Assembly: GCA_963728875.1 (NCBI GenBank)
Contig: CAVSLJ010000002.1
Span: 372,001-436,000 of the forward strand
Length of the DNA: 64,000 nucleotides
Direction of reading: 5' to 3'
DNA from: DASUPK01 sp963728875
GTDB taxonomy: Bacteria; Actinomycetota; Thermoleophilia; Solirubrobacterales; 70-9
Under the pieces are notes generated by a model that saw only the letters and a list, made by a program, of their open reading frames with translations, did not search any database and was not told where the DNA came from. Positions 35,748-43,456 of this stretch are shown piece by piece; the first letter of the stretch is position 1; every line of letters begins with the position of its first letter. The position numbers and the translations under genes are program-made.

Positions 35748-36513
35748 CTACTGCGACTGGGCCAGCGGGGGCAGGCGACGCAGGCCGTCGAGCGCGGCCA
35801 GTACCCGCGGCGCCAGCGCGATCGCCGCGACGTCGAAGAGGACGTAGGCGCCCGCGATGCCGCTCGGAGGGTTGCCCGCGGGGATCGGCGTGTCCGGCGC
35901 GGTCGCGGCCCAGTGCCAGGCGCCGATCGAGGTCCCGTAGATCTCGAGGAAGCCGACCATCAGGAAGACGCCCGCGTAGAGGGTGGCCGCGCGGCCGCGG
36001 AGCAGGACGCAGATCAGCAGCGCTCCCGTGATCGCCCCCAGTGCGTCGGTTCGGCCGAGCAGCACCAATCCGGCCGCACCCCAGGCGGCCACCAGCCCGA
36101 TCACATCCCCAGAGGAAGACACGGGGGTGGCGACGGACGGGACCGGACTGGCTGATAAGGAGGCCCGCCAGGAAGACCAGGCCGTGGCCGGGCGGGACGA
36201 AGGCGGGCAGGTTCTCGAGCCTGTAGGTGTAGGCGCCGAGCACGATCGAGCCGAGCACCTCGGCGCAGCTGGCCACGAGGACCACGAGCAGCGCCCGGGC
36301 GCGATCCTCGCGGCCGAGCGGGGCGCAGGAGGCGATCAGGATCGCCCACGTCGCCGCACCCAGCAGGAGCTGCTCATTCGCGTTGGCGAAATGGTCGAGG
36401 GCCAGGAATCCCGCGATCACGCAGAGCACCATTCCCGCAAAGGGCAATGGTCTCGTGAGTGGGCGGGGGATGGCGATGGCTTCTCCTTCGTTTCCCCCGC
36501 ACGATTGGATCAT
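35748..36513 (-). pseudogene. Polytopic membrane protein, frameshifted at a C homopolymer
   Basis: Two minus-strand frames join into one protein of about 255 residues if one C is removed from the C5 run at 36123-36127: the first half ends GPVRRHP and the second continues SSSGDVIGLVAAWGAAG. The product would have about seven membrane helices, with AYTYRLENLPAFVPPGHGLVFLAG in the first half and EIYGTSIGAWHWAATAPDTPIPAGNPPSGIAGAY in the second. I do not recognise a characterised family. Whether the extra base is a true mutation, a slippery site or an assembly error cannot be told from the sequence. Confidence 0.72.
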
Positions 36514-36567
36514 CCCCTCGGGGGCGCTGTCAACCGTAAGACTGCCAGGGGCCTCCGACCGCGCGGT

Positions 36568-36573
36568 TAGGGT
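36568..36573 (+). promoter_or_regulatory. -10 box before the DHA2 transporter
   Basis: TAGGGT is followed by eight bases and the GTG at 36582. It lies in the divergent gap with the frameshifted membrane gene. Confidence 0.4.
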
Positions 36574-36581
36574 TGGGACCG

Positions 36582-38033
36582 GTGGAGGGAACCACGCAGC
36601 CGCTTGGACGTGGCACCTGGCTCGCCCTGATCGCGATGGGGATCGCGGTCTTCGTGATCGCGAACGACTTCTCGGCGATCAACGTCGCGATCCCGCAGAT
36701 CGAGCACGACTTCCACACTGACGTGACCACGGCCCAGTGGGTCGTCAACGCCTACGCGCTCACCTTCGGCGTGCTGATCGTGACCGGCGGCCGGATCGCC
36801 GACCTCTTCGGCCGCCGGAGCTCGTTCATCATCGGCTCCGCGATCTTCGCCTTCTTCTCGGTCCTCGGCGGCGCCGCCCAGAGCGAGGCGTGGCTGATCG
36901 CCTCCCGCGTGCTGATGGGAATCGGCGGCGCGCTGATGTGGCCGGCGATCCTCGGCATGACCTACGCCGCGCTGCCGGAGGAGCGGGCCGGGCTTGCCGG
37001 CGGCTTCATCCTCGGAGCGGCGGGGATCGGGAACGCGGCCGGCCCCCTGATCGGCGGCGCGCTCACCGACCTGCTCAGCTGGCGCTGGATCTTCTTCCTC
37101 AACCTCCCGGTCGCCGCCTTCGCGGTGTTCGTCACCCTGCGGGAGATCGAGCAGGACCACCCCGAGGCCGAGGACACGCGGATGGACTACGCGGGCATCG
37201 TGACGGTCTCGGTGGGGTTGGTGTCGCTCCTGCTCGCGTTCGACCAGGTGATCGACTGGGGCTGGGGCGACCCCCGGATCATCGCGCTGCTCGCACTCTC
37301 CGTCATCCTGATCGCGAGCTTCGTCGTCGCGGAGCGCCGCGCCGGCGATCGCGCGCTCGTCCCGCCAGACGTGATGCGCAACCGCGACTTCGCCTACACC
37401 TGCGGCGCGATCCTGATGATGTCCGCGGTCTTCTTCGCGGCGATGCTCTACTTGCCCCAGCTGATGATCAACGTGCTCGGCTACTCGCCGATCGGCGCGG
37501 GGGCCGGGATGCTGCCGATGATGGCGACATTCGCCGCGGTCTCGTTCGTGGCGGGGAATCTCTACAACCACTTCGGCGCCAAGCCCCTCCTGATCCTGGG
37601 GTCTGGTTGCATCGCTCTCGGGCCGGCGCTGATCGCGCTGCTCGCCGACAACGAGACCCTCGCGGCGCTGGTGCCGGGCATGGCCGTCTTGGGCCTCGGG
37701 ATCGGGCTGTTCTATCCGACCGCCACCACCATCGGGGTCACCGCGGTGGACGAGTCGCGCCGCAGCCTGGCCGGGGCGATCATCTACATGTTCCAGATCG
37801 CCGGCGGCTCGGTCGGGCTGGGGCTGACCACAACCGTCTTCATCGGCGCCAGCGATCGCGCTCAGGGCGGCAGCGGCTTCATCGACGGGATCCAGACCGC
37901 CTTCACCCTGGACGCCGCGATCGCCGTCGGCGGCTTCCTGATCGCGACCTTCCTGATTCAGGGCCGGGTGCACGCGCCGCATCTCAGGCGCCTGCTGCTC
38001 GCCGGCCACTCACCCCGCGGCCACGGGCCGTAG
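36582..38033 (+). CDS. MFS transporter, DHA2 (EmrB/QacA) family
   Basis: A 483-residue drug:proton antiporter-type protein with about 14 membrane helices. Hallmarks are NDFSAINVAIPQIEHDF in helix one, the loop motif GRIADLFGRRSSFI (motif A) and the GPLIGGALTDLLSWRWIFFLNLP block (motif C region). The substrate is unknown; multidrug or metabolite efflux is typical. GTG 36582 is chosen because TAGGGT (36568-36573) would overlap a TTG start at 36573. A second DHA2 protein is encoded at 43457. Confidence 0.9.
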   Translation: MEGTTQPLGRGTWLALIAMGIAVFVIANDFSAINVAIPQIEHDFHTDVTTAQWVVNAYALTFGVLIVTGGRIADLFGRRSSFIIGSAIFAFFSVLGGAAQSEAWLIASRVLMGIGGALMWPAILGMTYAALPEERAGLAGGFILGAAGIGNAAGPLIGGALTDLLSWRWIFFLNLPVAAFAVFVTLREIEQDHPEAEDTRMDYAGIVTVSVGLVSLLLAFDQVIDWGWGDPRIIALLALSVILIASFVVAERRAGDRALVPPDVMRNRDFAYTCGAILMMSAVFFAAMLYLPQLMINVLGYSPIGAGAGMLPMMATFAAVSFVAGNLYNHFGAKPLLILGSGCIALGPALIALLADNETLAALVPGMAVLGLGIGLFYPTATTIGVTAVDESRRSLAGAIIYMFQIAGGSVGLGLTTTVFIGASDRAQGGSGFIDGIQTAFTLDAAIAVGGFLIATFLIQGRVHAPHLRRLLLAGHSPRGHGP

Positions 38034-38060
38034 CGGCCGTCAGCCATCCGATGACAAAGA

Positions 38061-38087
38061 GAGAGGGCGGCCAATGGCCGCCCTCTC
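38061..38087 (-). terminator. Bidirectional hairpin between the DHA2 gene and the secreted protein
   Basis: GAGAGGGCGGCCA and TGGCCGCCCTCTC are perfect complements around a single A (a hairpin with a few bases opened in the loop). On the minus strand the stem is followed by TCTTTGTC, a modest U tract, so it mainly serves the gene at 38124-38837; it also lies 28 bases past the DHA2 stop. Confidence 0.65.
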
Positions 38088-38123
38088 CCTACTCCTACAC
38101 CGGTTGGGTGTTGACGCCCGGCG

Positions 38124-38837
38124 CTACTTCTTCTTGGTCTTCTTCTGCTTGCACTTCTGACTTGCGCTGGCGGACAGCGTCTCGCCGCTGTAGAAGTTGG
38201 TGGACTCGGAATTGGCCCACTTCTTCTTGCAGCGCGCCGAGACGTAGTACTGCGCCTTCCCCTTCTTCTTGCCGACCTTGCGCTTGTTGAAGGTGACGTC
38301 GAACTTGGTCAGGTCGAGACCAACCGTGTCCGGGATGTTGCTGAACACCAGGGTCCGGCCGGAAAGCGCGCCGTTCAGCGTCAGGCTGGTGGCTCCAGGT
38401 CCGATGTCGGCCTGCACGTACATCGTGTTGGGGCCGCCGCCGAAGACAGTCACGGTGCCCCCGATTGCGCCGCCGTTGACCTGAACGATCCCGTTCCCGA
38501 CGATGCTCTGGGGACAGGCGGCCTGGGCCTGAGCGGTGAACTTGCCCTGAATCTGGCTGAGCTGACAGGTGGGCACGTTCCCGTTGGTGAACTTGATGTT
38601 CGGGTCGATCGTGAACGTGGTCTGCTTCGGCGAGTGCGAACCGACGAAATTGTTGTACGTCGTGTCGATGATCGCGTGCAGCGAGGCGGCGCCGAAAGTC
38701 TTCTTGCTCTGCTTCGCTGGCGAAACGGTCGCAGAGAGAGCCTGCGATGTCGGATTGCCAGCGAAAGCGACGCTCGAGAGGCTTAGAGCCCCGAGCACGC
38801 CAGCCGCTGCGGCAATCACAAGGGTGCGCTTGCGCAT
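38124..38837 (-). CDS. Secreted Lys-rich protein of unknown function
   Basis: A 237-residue exported protein with signal peptide (KRTLVIAAAAGVLGALSLSSVAFA) and a beta-rich body (NPTSQALSATVSP, FTNGNVPTCQLSQIQGKFTAQAQAACP, TVTVFGGGPNTMYVQ) of a type common in Solirubrobacterales genomes; no catalytic motif is visible. The C-terminus is basic: KRKVGKKKGKAQYYVSARCKKKW and the end KCKQKKTKKK, with paired cysteines flanking the last segments. GGAGGA on the minus strand gives a good ribosome site. Confidence 0.8.
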   Translation of the reverse strand: MRKRTLVIAAAAGVLGALSLSSVAFAGNPTSQALSATVSPAKQSKKTFGAASLHAIIDTTYNNFVGSHSPKQTTFTIDPNIKFTNGNVPTCQLSQIQGKFTAQAQAACPQSIVGNGIVQVNGGAIGGTVTVFGGGPNTMYVQADIGPGATSLTLNGALSGRTLVFSNIPDTVGLDLTKFDVTFNKRKVGKKKGKAQYYVSARCKKKWANSESTNFYSGETLSASASQKCKQKKTKKK

Positions 38838-38925
38838 ATCGGTCCTCCGTAGGTTGAGATCACTTTCTTCTCCGTTCCCTGGAACACGCTAGCGCCCGGA
38901 AGGTGCGGTGACCGAACTTGGTCCT

Positions 38926-39213
38926 CTAGTCGACCTCCTCGACGGGAAGGCCGGCCTCTATCCACGCGGCGAAGCCGCCCGCGACCTCGGCGGCCCCCCG
39001 GCGCAGGGTCGCCTTCGAGCGGATGGCGTGCTGGCAGAGGTAGATGGCGCCGGGCCCCTCCGGACTCACTATGTGCTTGGTGAGCGACACCGGTCTCGCC
39101 CCAGGCGGGGCTCCGTGGCGGCGACGCTCGATCTCGGTCCTCAGATCGAGAATCTCCGCGAAGCCGAGCTGGACCGCGCCCCACGCCGCCTCGGGCTTCA
39201 TCGATCGCACCAC
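38926..39213 (-). CDS. Rhodanese-like single-domain protein
   Basis: A 95-residue sulfurtransferase-type domain: EILDLRTEIERRRHGAPPGARPVSL, the loop YLCQHAIRSK with the active-site Cys, and the closing GGFAAWIEAGLPVEEVD. The loop CQHAIRS fits the six-residue rhodanese pocket. I chose GTG 39213, with GGAGGG ten bases upstream; ATG 39201 is possible. A start at 39288 is excluded if the promoter at 39239-39267 is real. The physiological sulfur donor is unknown. Confidence 0.82.
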   Translation of the reverse strand: MVRSMKPEAAWGAVQLGFAEILDLRTEIERRRHGAPPGARPVSLTKHIVSPEGPGAIYLCQHAIRSKATLRRGAAEVAGGFAAWIEAGLPVEEVD

Positions 39214-39238
39214 TGCGTGGGATCCCTCCACTGGGTCA

Positions 39239-39267
39239 ATTATCGGGGGAAGAGGGGAGCCGGTCAA
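39239..39267 (-). promoter_or_regulatory. Promoter of the rhodanese gene
   Basis: On the minus strand TTGACC (39267-39262) is separated by 17 bases from GATAAT (39244-39239), the closest match to the consensus in the window. Transcription would begin near 39232, about 20 bases before the chosen start. Confidence 0.6.
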
Positions 39268-39293
39268 TCCACCTACAAGGCTTCCCAAGTTTG

Positions 39294-39301
39294 TATAGGG
39301 T
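39294..39301 (+). promoter_or_regulatory. -10 box before the Gly-rich protein
   Basis: TATAGGGT contains both TATAGG and TAGGGT hexamers, the latter matching -10 boxes at 18650 and 36568. No convincing -35 is present at 17 bases. The leader of about 45 bases carries AAAGGGAG before ATG 39354. Confidence 0.4.
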
Positions 39302-39353
39302 CGGGCGGTTCTGAGCCCTTCGGGCTCATTCCGCGACAGAAAGGGAGTTGAAG

Positions 39354-40352
39354 ATGAACCAGGGGAGGTTCAGGAGAAGGTTCTGCGGCGGCGTTGGTGT
39401 GCTGCTGCTCGGTGGTTTGCTGTGGAGCGGCGTTGCGCAGGCGGCGTCCACCACGTTCTCGTTCACCGGCGGAGAGCAAACGTTCGTTGTTCCGCAAGGG
39501 GTCACCAGTCTGAACGTCGTAGCCATCGGTGGTCACGGTGGGAATGGCGTCGGCCCGAATCTGGGCGCGGGCGGCGCGGCCGCGAGGGCGATCGCTGACT
39601 TGTCGGTCACCTCAGGCCAGCTGCTGTACGTCGAGGTCGGCGGCAACGGCGGGGCGGGCTTGACATTGGCCCAGGCTGGTGCCGCTGGATTCAATGGCGG
39701 CGGCCCGGGTGGCGCCAGTGGCGGCGGTACGTGTGACGGCGGTGGAGGTGGCGGTGGAGCCTCCGATGTCAGGACGGCGGCGCGGACGGCCGGCGGCACT
39801 CTCTCGACTCGCCTGGTCATCGCCGGTGGCGGCGGTGGCGGTGGCGGCGACGACACCATCGTTGGCGGCGCGAGCGCCGGCGCCGGCGGAGCTGGCGGCG
39901 GGAGCGGCGCGAATGGAAGCGCAGCAACCGGCGGAATCGCCCCCGGCGTTGCGGGTGGCGGTGCGACTCCGACCACGGGCGGAACCCCCGGGGGCGGTGC
40001 CCTGGGACAGGGCGGCGGCGGCGGCTCGGCCGCCCCCGGCGTCTGCGGCGGCGGCGGCGGCGGAGGCGGCGGCGGCGCCTACGGCGGCGGCGGCGCAGCC
40101 AACGGCGGCGGCGGCGGCGATGCCGGTGGTGGAGGCGGCGGAGGATCGAGCGCCTTCGGCGCCGGGACCAGCCTGACCTCGGTCGGTTTGGACGCAACAG
40201 GCGTTCCGTCGGTGACGTTCACCTACACCGGCCCGAGCACCGGCCCGGGCGGTCAGGGGACGACGCCGAAGAAGTGCAAGAAGAAGAAGAAGAAGCACCG
40301 CTCGGCATCCGAGGCAAAGAAGAAGTGCAAGAAGAAGAAGAAGAAGCACTGA
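39354..40352 (+). CDS. Secreted glycine-rich surface protein with polylysine tail
   Basis: A 332-residue exported protein. Signal peptide (FCGGVGVLLLGGLLWSGVAQA) is followed by a conserved start TTFSFTGGEQTFVVPQGVTSLNVVAIGG seen in bacterial Gly-rich surface proteins, then about 200 residues rich in Gly-Gly-X, an ending DATGVPSVTFTYTGP, and a tail with two copies of a KKCKKKKKKH-like block. The low-complexity DNA (GGCGGC) could promote slippage. ATG 39354 has AAGGGAG upstream. Structural or adhesive role is likely, but untested. Confidence 0.85.
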   Translation: MNQGRFRRRFCGGVGVLLLGGLLWSGVAQAASTTFSFTGGEQTFVVPQGVTSLNVVAIGGHGGNGVGPNLGAGGAAARAIADLSVTSGQLLYVEVGGNGGAGLTLAQAGAAGFNGGGPGGASGGGTCDGGGGGGGASDVRTAARTAGGTLSTRLVIAGGGGGGGGDDTIVGGASAGAGGAGGGSGANGSAATGGIAPGVAGGGATPTTGGTPGGGALGQGGGGGSAAPGVCGGGGGGGGGGAYGGGGAANGGGGGDAGGGGGGGSSAFGAGTSLTSVGLDATGVPSVTFTYTGPSTGPGGQGTTPKKCKKKKKKHRSASEAKKKCKKKKKKH

Positions 40353-40380
40353 GCCACGGGCACCGATGAGCTCCTGCACC

Positions 40381-40407
40381 GGCCCCGGCGGCGCTAGCCC
40401 CGGGGCC
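40381..40407 (+). terminator. Terminator of the Gly-rich gene
   Basis: GGCCCCGG - 11-base loop - CCGGGGCC forms an 8-bp GC stem, followed by GGTGTTTGT, a weak U tract. It lies 28 bases past the stop codon. Confidence 0.55.
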
Positions 40408-40440
40408 GGTGTTTGTGCCGAACCCCGCACCCACAAAGAG

Positions 40441-40469
40441 AAACGGCCCTCCGGGAAAGAGGGCCGTTT
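40441..40469. terminator. Hairpin A, directly before repeat copy 1
   Basis: AAACGGCCCT - 9 bases - AGGGCCGTTT is a perfect 10-bp stem. On the minus strand it is followed by CTCTTTG. It directly abuts the 23-base direct repeat at 40471-40493, as hairpin B abuts the second copy. Confidence 0.55.
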
Positions 40470-40470
40470 C

Positions 40471-40493
40471 AGGGGTACTACAGGGAGGAGAGA
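40471..40493. repeat. 23-base direct repeat, copy 1
   Basis: The 23 bases beginning AGGGGTACTACAGGG and ending GGAGAGA are identical to 41242-41264. On the + strand the 3' half is a strong Shine-Dalgarno-like run; on the minus strand it reads as a pyrimidine-rich CTCTCCTCCC segment followed by hairpin A. A 50-codon frame with a CTG at 40495 follows on the + strand, ending at a TAG at 40648-40650, but I do not call it a gene. Confidence 0.75.
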
Positions 40494-40664
40494 ACTGGAA
40501 GGCAGGCACGGCCACCCGATCCCAGGCACGATCGTGACCAACGCAGCGAACCACCTCGGTCACCAGCTGAGCAACCACTGCCTCAACATTCCCAACGCTT
40601 TGACTGCCAATGAAAAGGGCGCTAGCGGACGGCTGGCTGGCGCCGTCTAGACGCGAAAACGCGA

Positions 40665-40691
40665 AAAAGCCCCCTCGTAATAGGGGCTTTT
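40665..40691. terminator. Hairpin C, bidirectional terminator
   Basis: AAAAGCCCC - 9 bases - GGGGCTTTT gives a perfect 9-bp stem flanked by A and T runs on both sides, a classical bidirectional intrinsic terminator. Between hairpin A and this point (40494-40664) I see no supported gene. Confidence 0.65.
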
Positions 40692-40808
40692 CCGTACAAC
40701 CTGCCTGGGCATCTCCAGGGGGGGAGACGGCCCACGCGAGGCACTGGTGACGATACGCGCACCCATCAACGGATTCGTCCGTGCTTAGCACGGGTCTCTT
40801 GCTGGGCG

Positions 40809-41042
40809 ATGGCGGGGATGATTCCGAGCACGGAAATGGAGTTCCGTGTCGAGAGGGAGATGGATCAGCACTGGTACCGCGTGGAGGACGCGATCGAGGC
40901 GACCTCTGCCGTGAAGGCGGTGGAGTCCTGCGCCAACGCCGCGGGGACATATAGCGCCCGACCGGCCGCGACTCCCAACGTTTCGCCCGAGCTTTTTGCG
41001 GTGCCTTCCTCCGGGCATCCCGTCCGTTTGTCCCGTCGCTAG
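40809..41042 (+). CDS. Small conserved-looking soluble protein, unknown function
   Basis: A 77-residue protein reading MEFRVEREMDQHWYRVEDAIEATSAVKAVESCANAAGTYSARP after a short start, compatible with a compact alpha/beta domain; the pattern of an (H)WYRVED strand, an A-V helix and a Y.ARPA strand resembles small actinobacterial proteins of unknown function. High third-position GC in most of the frame supports coding. There is no good ribosome site; ATG 40818 is an alternative start. Hairpin D at 41084 could terminate it. The antisense frame here is less plausible. Confidence 0.55.
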   Translation: MAGMIPSTEMEFRVEREMDQHWYRVEDAIEATSAVKAVESCANAAGTYSARPAATPNVSPELFAVPSSGHPVRLSRR

Positions 41043-41083
41043 TTGGTCCGGGGTTTGGGCCCTGGTCCAACCGGGATGCGAAA

Positions 41084-41106
41084 AAGGCCCCGTCGTGTGG
41101 GGGCTT
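41084..41106. terminator. Hairpin D, imperfect terminator-like stem
   Basis: AAGGCCCC and GGGGGCTT pair over 7 of 8 positions around a 7-base loop; the minus strand continues with TTTTTCGC. Its upstream flank GCGAAAAAG is the same as that of hairpin C. Confidence 0.5.
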
Positions 41107-41215
41107 CACCGCACGCCGACACGCTTACCGGCGAACATGCTGTCGAACCGACAGAGGAACGGCACCGGTGCAGAGGGAGGATAGGCTCGAGAAAGTCCTG
41201 CTCTTCCATGAAAAA

Positions 41216-41241
41216 AGAGACCCCGCCGAAGCGGGGTCTCT
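41216..41241 (-). terminator. Hairpin B, strong intrinsic terminator of the SPW-like gene
   Basis: AGAGACCCCGC and GCGGGGTCTCT form a perfect 11-bp stem with a CGAA loop (TTCG on the minus strand), followed on the minus strand by six T. It ends transcription of the gene at 41297-41659. It abuts repeat copy 2. Confidence 0.8.
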
Positions 41242-41264
41242 AGGGGTACTACAGGGAGGAGAGA
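41242..41264. repeat. 23-base direct repeat, copy 2
   Basis: Identical to 40471-40493 and again next to a hairpin on the same side. On the + strand it is followed by an ATG at 41267 opening a seven-codon frame (MCVVCGR, stop). On the minus strand it lies in the 3' untranslated region between the SPW-like gene and its terminator. Confidence 0.75.
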
Positions 41265-41296
41265 TATGTGTGTTGTCTGTGGGAGGTAGCCGGTAC

Positions 41297-41659
41297 TCAG
41301 GCGCCGAGCGGACGACTGAACCGCGTTGAAGCGATCAGCGCCAGATGCGCGGAGCCGAACCCGACCAAAAAGACTGTTGCGATGTAATCGCCGGCGATCC
41401 CCGCCACTACACCGGCCACGATGGTGGCGGCGGCGAGTGAGTAGTCGAGTCCCGCGTGGGCACTCAGCGGCACGTTCCCCCTCTGGGCGTCGCCGTAGAC
41501 CGAGGTGGCGAGCCCGAGCAGGAGAATGCCGAGAGCGATGCTCAGGGCTCCCGCCAGAGGCGTGAAGCCAAGTGCGAAGGGCGCAACCATCAAAACGGGG
41601 GCGGCGGCCACCTCGAGAGCGGCGTGTACGTGAATCGGGATTGCCCTGAACAGAGTCAT
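41297..41659 (-). CDS. Small four-helix membrane protein (SPW-repeat-like)
   Basis: A 120-residue protein with four hydrophobic segments (ALEVAAAPVLMVAPFALGF, ALSIALGILLLGLATSVY, AAATIVAGVVAGIAGDYIATVFLVGFG and a final LALIAS). Two similar halves and the topology resemble SPW-repeat/DUF4383-like small membrane proteins, but the diagnostic SPW triplet is absent. No ribosome site; TACCCT on the minus strand ends about ten bases before the ATG. Confidence 0.75.
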   Translation of the reverse strand: MTLFRAIPIHVHAALEVAAAPVLMVAPFALGFTPLAGALSIALGILLLGLATSVYGDAQRGNVPLSAHAGLDYSLAAATIVAGVVAGIAGDYIATVFLVGFGSAHLALIASTRFSRPLGA

Positions 41660-41757
41660 CGCGAAAACCAGGGTACGAACGTATGTGCGATTCGTGTGTG
41701 AGCGCGATCACACCCAGGCGTGGCATCGGGCTCCCGCTCCGGCATGCCCCGCCTATG

Positions 41758-41763
41758 TACGGT
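41758..41763 (+). promoter_or_regulatory. -10 box, probable leaderless start of tlyA
   Basis: TACGGT is followed by seven bases and ATG 41771, without a Shine-Dalgarno. Confidence 0.4.
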
Positions 41764-41770
41764 TGAGCGC

Positions 41771-42553
41771 ATGCCCCGGCGTCGCGCCGACACGCTGCTC
41801 GCCGAGCGCGGGCTGGCCTCTTCGCGAACTGCTGCGGCGGCCACGGTTCGCGCCGGCCGGGTTCGCCTCGGCAAGGACGGTGCCACGGTTGAAAAGCCCA
41901 GCGAGCTCGTCGACGAGAAGGCCGAGCTGGTGGTCGAGGAGGGCGAGGAGTTCGTCTCTCGGGGAGGGATCAAGCTCAAGAATGCGCTGGAGGAACTGCC
42001 CGTCGAGGTTGAGGGGAAACGCTGCCTCGACGTGGGCGCCTCGACCGGCGGATTCACCGACTGCCTGCTGCAGCGAGGGGCGGCGATGGTGATTGCCGTA
42101 GACGTCGGTCACGGGCAGCTCGATTGGAAGCTGCGGCAGGATCCGAGGGTCCTTGTGATGGAGAGGCTCAACGCCCGGGCGCTGGGAGACTCCTATCTGC
42201 CCTTTCGGCCCGAGCTGATCACTGTGGACGTCTCCTTCATCTCCCTGGCGATGCTGATCGCGCCGATCGTGGCCACGGCGGCGGACGACTTCGACCTGCT
42301 CGGGCTGGTCAAGCCGCAGTTCGAGGTCGGCAAGGAGAAGGTGGGCAAGGGCGGCGTGGTTCGCGACGCCGGCGATCGCCGCGACGCGATTCGCAAGGTC
42401 GCCGAGGCCGTCAAGGAGGAGGGCCTTGCCGTTCGCGGCCTGGCGTCCTCCGGCCTGCCCGGCCCGAAGGGCAATCGCGAGACCTTCGTCTGGGCGTCCC
42501 GCACCGGGCAGGAGATCGACCTGGACAATGCTCTCGAGGAGGTCGAGCCATGA
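41771..42553 (+). CDS. tlyA: TlyA family 16S/23S rRNA (cytidine-2'-O)-methyltransferase
   Basis: A 260-residue RNA methyltransferase. An S4 RNA-binding domain (RADTLLAERGLASSRTAAAATVRAGRV) occupies about residues 1-65 and is followed by an FtsJ-like Rossmann domain with LDVGASTGGFTDCLLQRGA, AVDVGHGQLDWKL and LVKPQFEVGKEKVGKGGVVRD. In mycobacteria TlyA methylates both rRNAs and its loss gives capreomycin resistance. The order tlyA-nadK-recN is conserved across many bacteria. ATG 41771 starts the S4 domain. Confidence 0.94.
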   Translation: MPRRRADTLLAERGLASSRTAAAATVRAGRVRLGKDGATVEKPSELVDEKAELVVEEGEEFVSRGGIKLKNALEELPVEVEGKRCLDVGASTGGFTDCLLQRGAAMVIAVDVGHGQLDWKLRQDPRVLVMERLNARALGDSYLPFRPELITVDVSFISLAMLIAPIVATAADDFDLLGLVKPQFEVGKEKVGKGGVVRDAGDRRDAIRKVAEAVKEEGLAVRGLASSGLPGPKGNRETFVWASRTGQEIDLDNALEEVEP

Positions 42554-43401
42554 CGAGGGCGATGCTGATCACCCACACCCACCCGGAGGCTGCCTCCGAC
42601 GCGGTCGCCGATGCGGTCGTGAAGGCAGTTGAGCTGGCGAACGCGGCCTCGATCGAGTTGATCTGCACACCGGATGAGCAGGAGAAGCACGGGGACGCCG
42701 CGTCGGGAATCCAGCTGGTCGAGGACGGCGAGCGTCCCGATGTCTGCGTCGTCCTGGGCGGCGACGGCAGCATCCTCTACGCGCTGCGGCGCTTCTCCGG
42801 AACCGGGGTGCCGGTCTTCGGGATCAACTTCGGGACCGTCGGCTTCCTGGCGGCGGTCGAGCGGGAGGACCTCGAGAGCGGCCTCGAGCGGGCGTTCAAG
42901 GGCGAGTTCGAGGCGATGGACATGCCCGCGCTCCGGGTCGATCTGCCGCTCGACATGCCCATCGGGCTGAACGACGTCAGCTTCGTCAGGCGGCCGCACG
43001 GGCGAGTCGCGGAGCTCTCGTACGCGATCGGCGACGAGGAGGTGGGGAGCGTCCGCTGCGACGGGCTGGTGGCCGCGACCCCGGCCGGCTCGACGGGATA
43101 CAACCTCGCGAACGCGGGCCCGATCCTGGCCTGGGGCGTGAAGGGCTATGTGGTCAGCTTCATCGCACCGCACACGCTCGCAGCTCGGGCACTCGTCGTC
43201 GCGCCAAACGACGCGCTGCAGGTGCGCAACGCCGAGGGGCGAGAGCCGGTCGAGATCTCACTCGACGGTGAGCCGGCCGGAGAGCTGGCGCCGGGCGACG
43301 AGCTCGAGATTCGCTTCGAGGAGTCGGTCAGCTGCCTCGCCCAGCTGCCGGGCCGGAGCTTCTACCGGCGCATCCGGGAGAAGTTCGGCAAGCTCGCCTA
43401 G
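42550..43401 (+). CDS. nadK: NAD kinase
   Basis: A 283-residue enzyme making NADP from NAD with ATP or polyphosphate. The GGDGSILYALR motif, FGINFGTVGFL, and the ATPAGSTGYNLANAGPI glycine-rich loop are all present. ATG 42550 overlaps the tlyA stop (ATGA). In the related order recN follows directly; here a DHA2 transporter gene is placed between them. Confidence 0.95.
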   Translation: MTRAMLITHTHPEAASDAVADAVVKAVELANAASIELICTPDEQEKHGDAASGIQLVEDGERPDVCVVLGGDGSILYALRRFSGTGVPVFGINFGTVGFLAAVEREDLESGLERAFKGEFEAMDMPALRVDLPLDMPIGLNDVSFVRRPHGRVAELSYAIGDEEVGSVRCDGLVAATPAGSTGYNLANAGPILAWGVKGYVVSFIAPHTLAARALVVAPNDALQVRNAEGREPVEISLDGEPAGELAPGDELEIRFEESVSCLAQLPGRSFYRRIREKFGKLA

Positions 43402-43456
43402 CCGGCGAGACCCGTTTGCCAGACTGGTCATCCCAATTCCCGGGTAAGGAGGCGGC

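Noticed and set aside
39533..40541. Several minus-strand frames of Ala/Pro- and Arg-rich sequence
   Set aside because: They are reverse readings of the GGCGGC repeats of the Gly-rich protein gene.
40366..40650. 94-codon + strand frame through hairpin A and repeat copy 1
   Set aside because: It reads through a terminator-like hairpin and has no ribosome site at its ATG; the part after the repeat could only start with CTG. Left as an open question in the repeat finding.
40693..41080. tmRNA or RNase P RNA in the hairpin-bounded interval
   Set aside because: I could not find the tRNA-like ends or conserved cores of either RNA on either strand, and a plausible small coding frame occupies most of the interval.
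41140..41160. GTCGGTTCGACAG on the minus strand, resembling a tRNA T arm
   Set aside because: It is a simple palindromic hairpin without an acceptor stem, D arm or anticodon arm around it.
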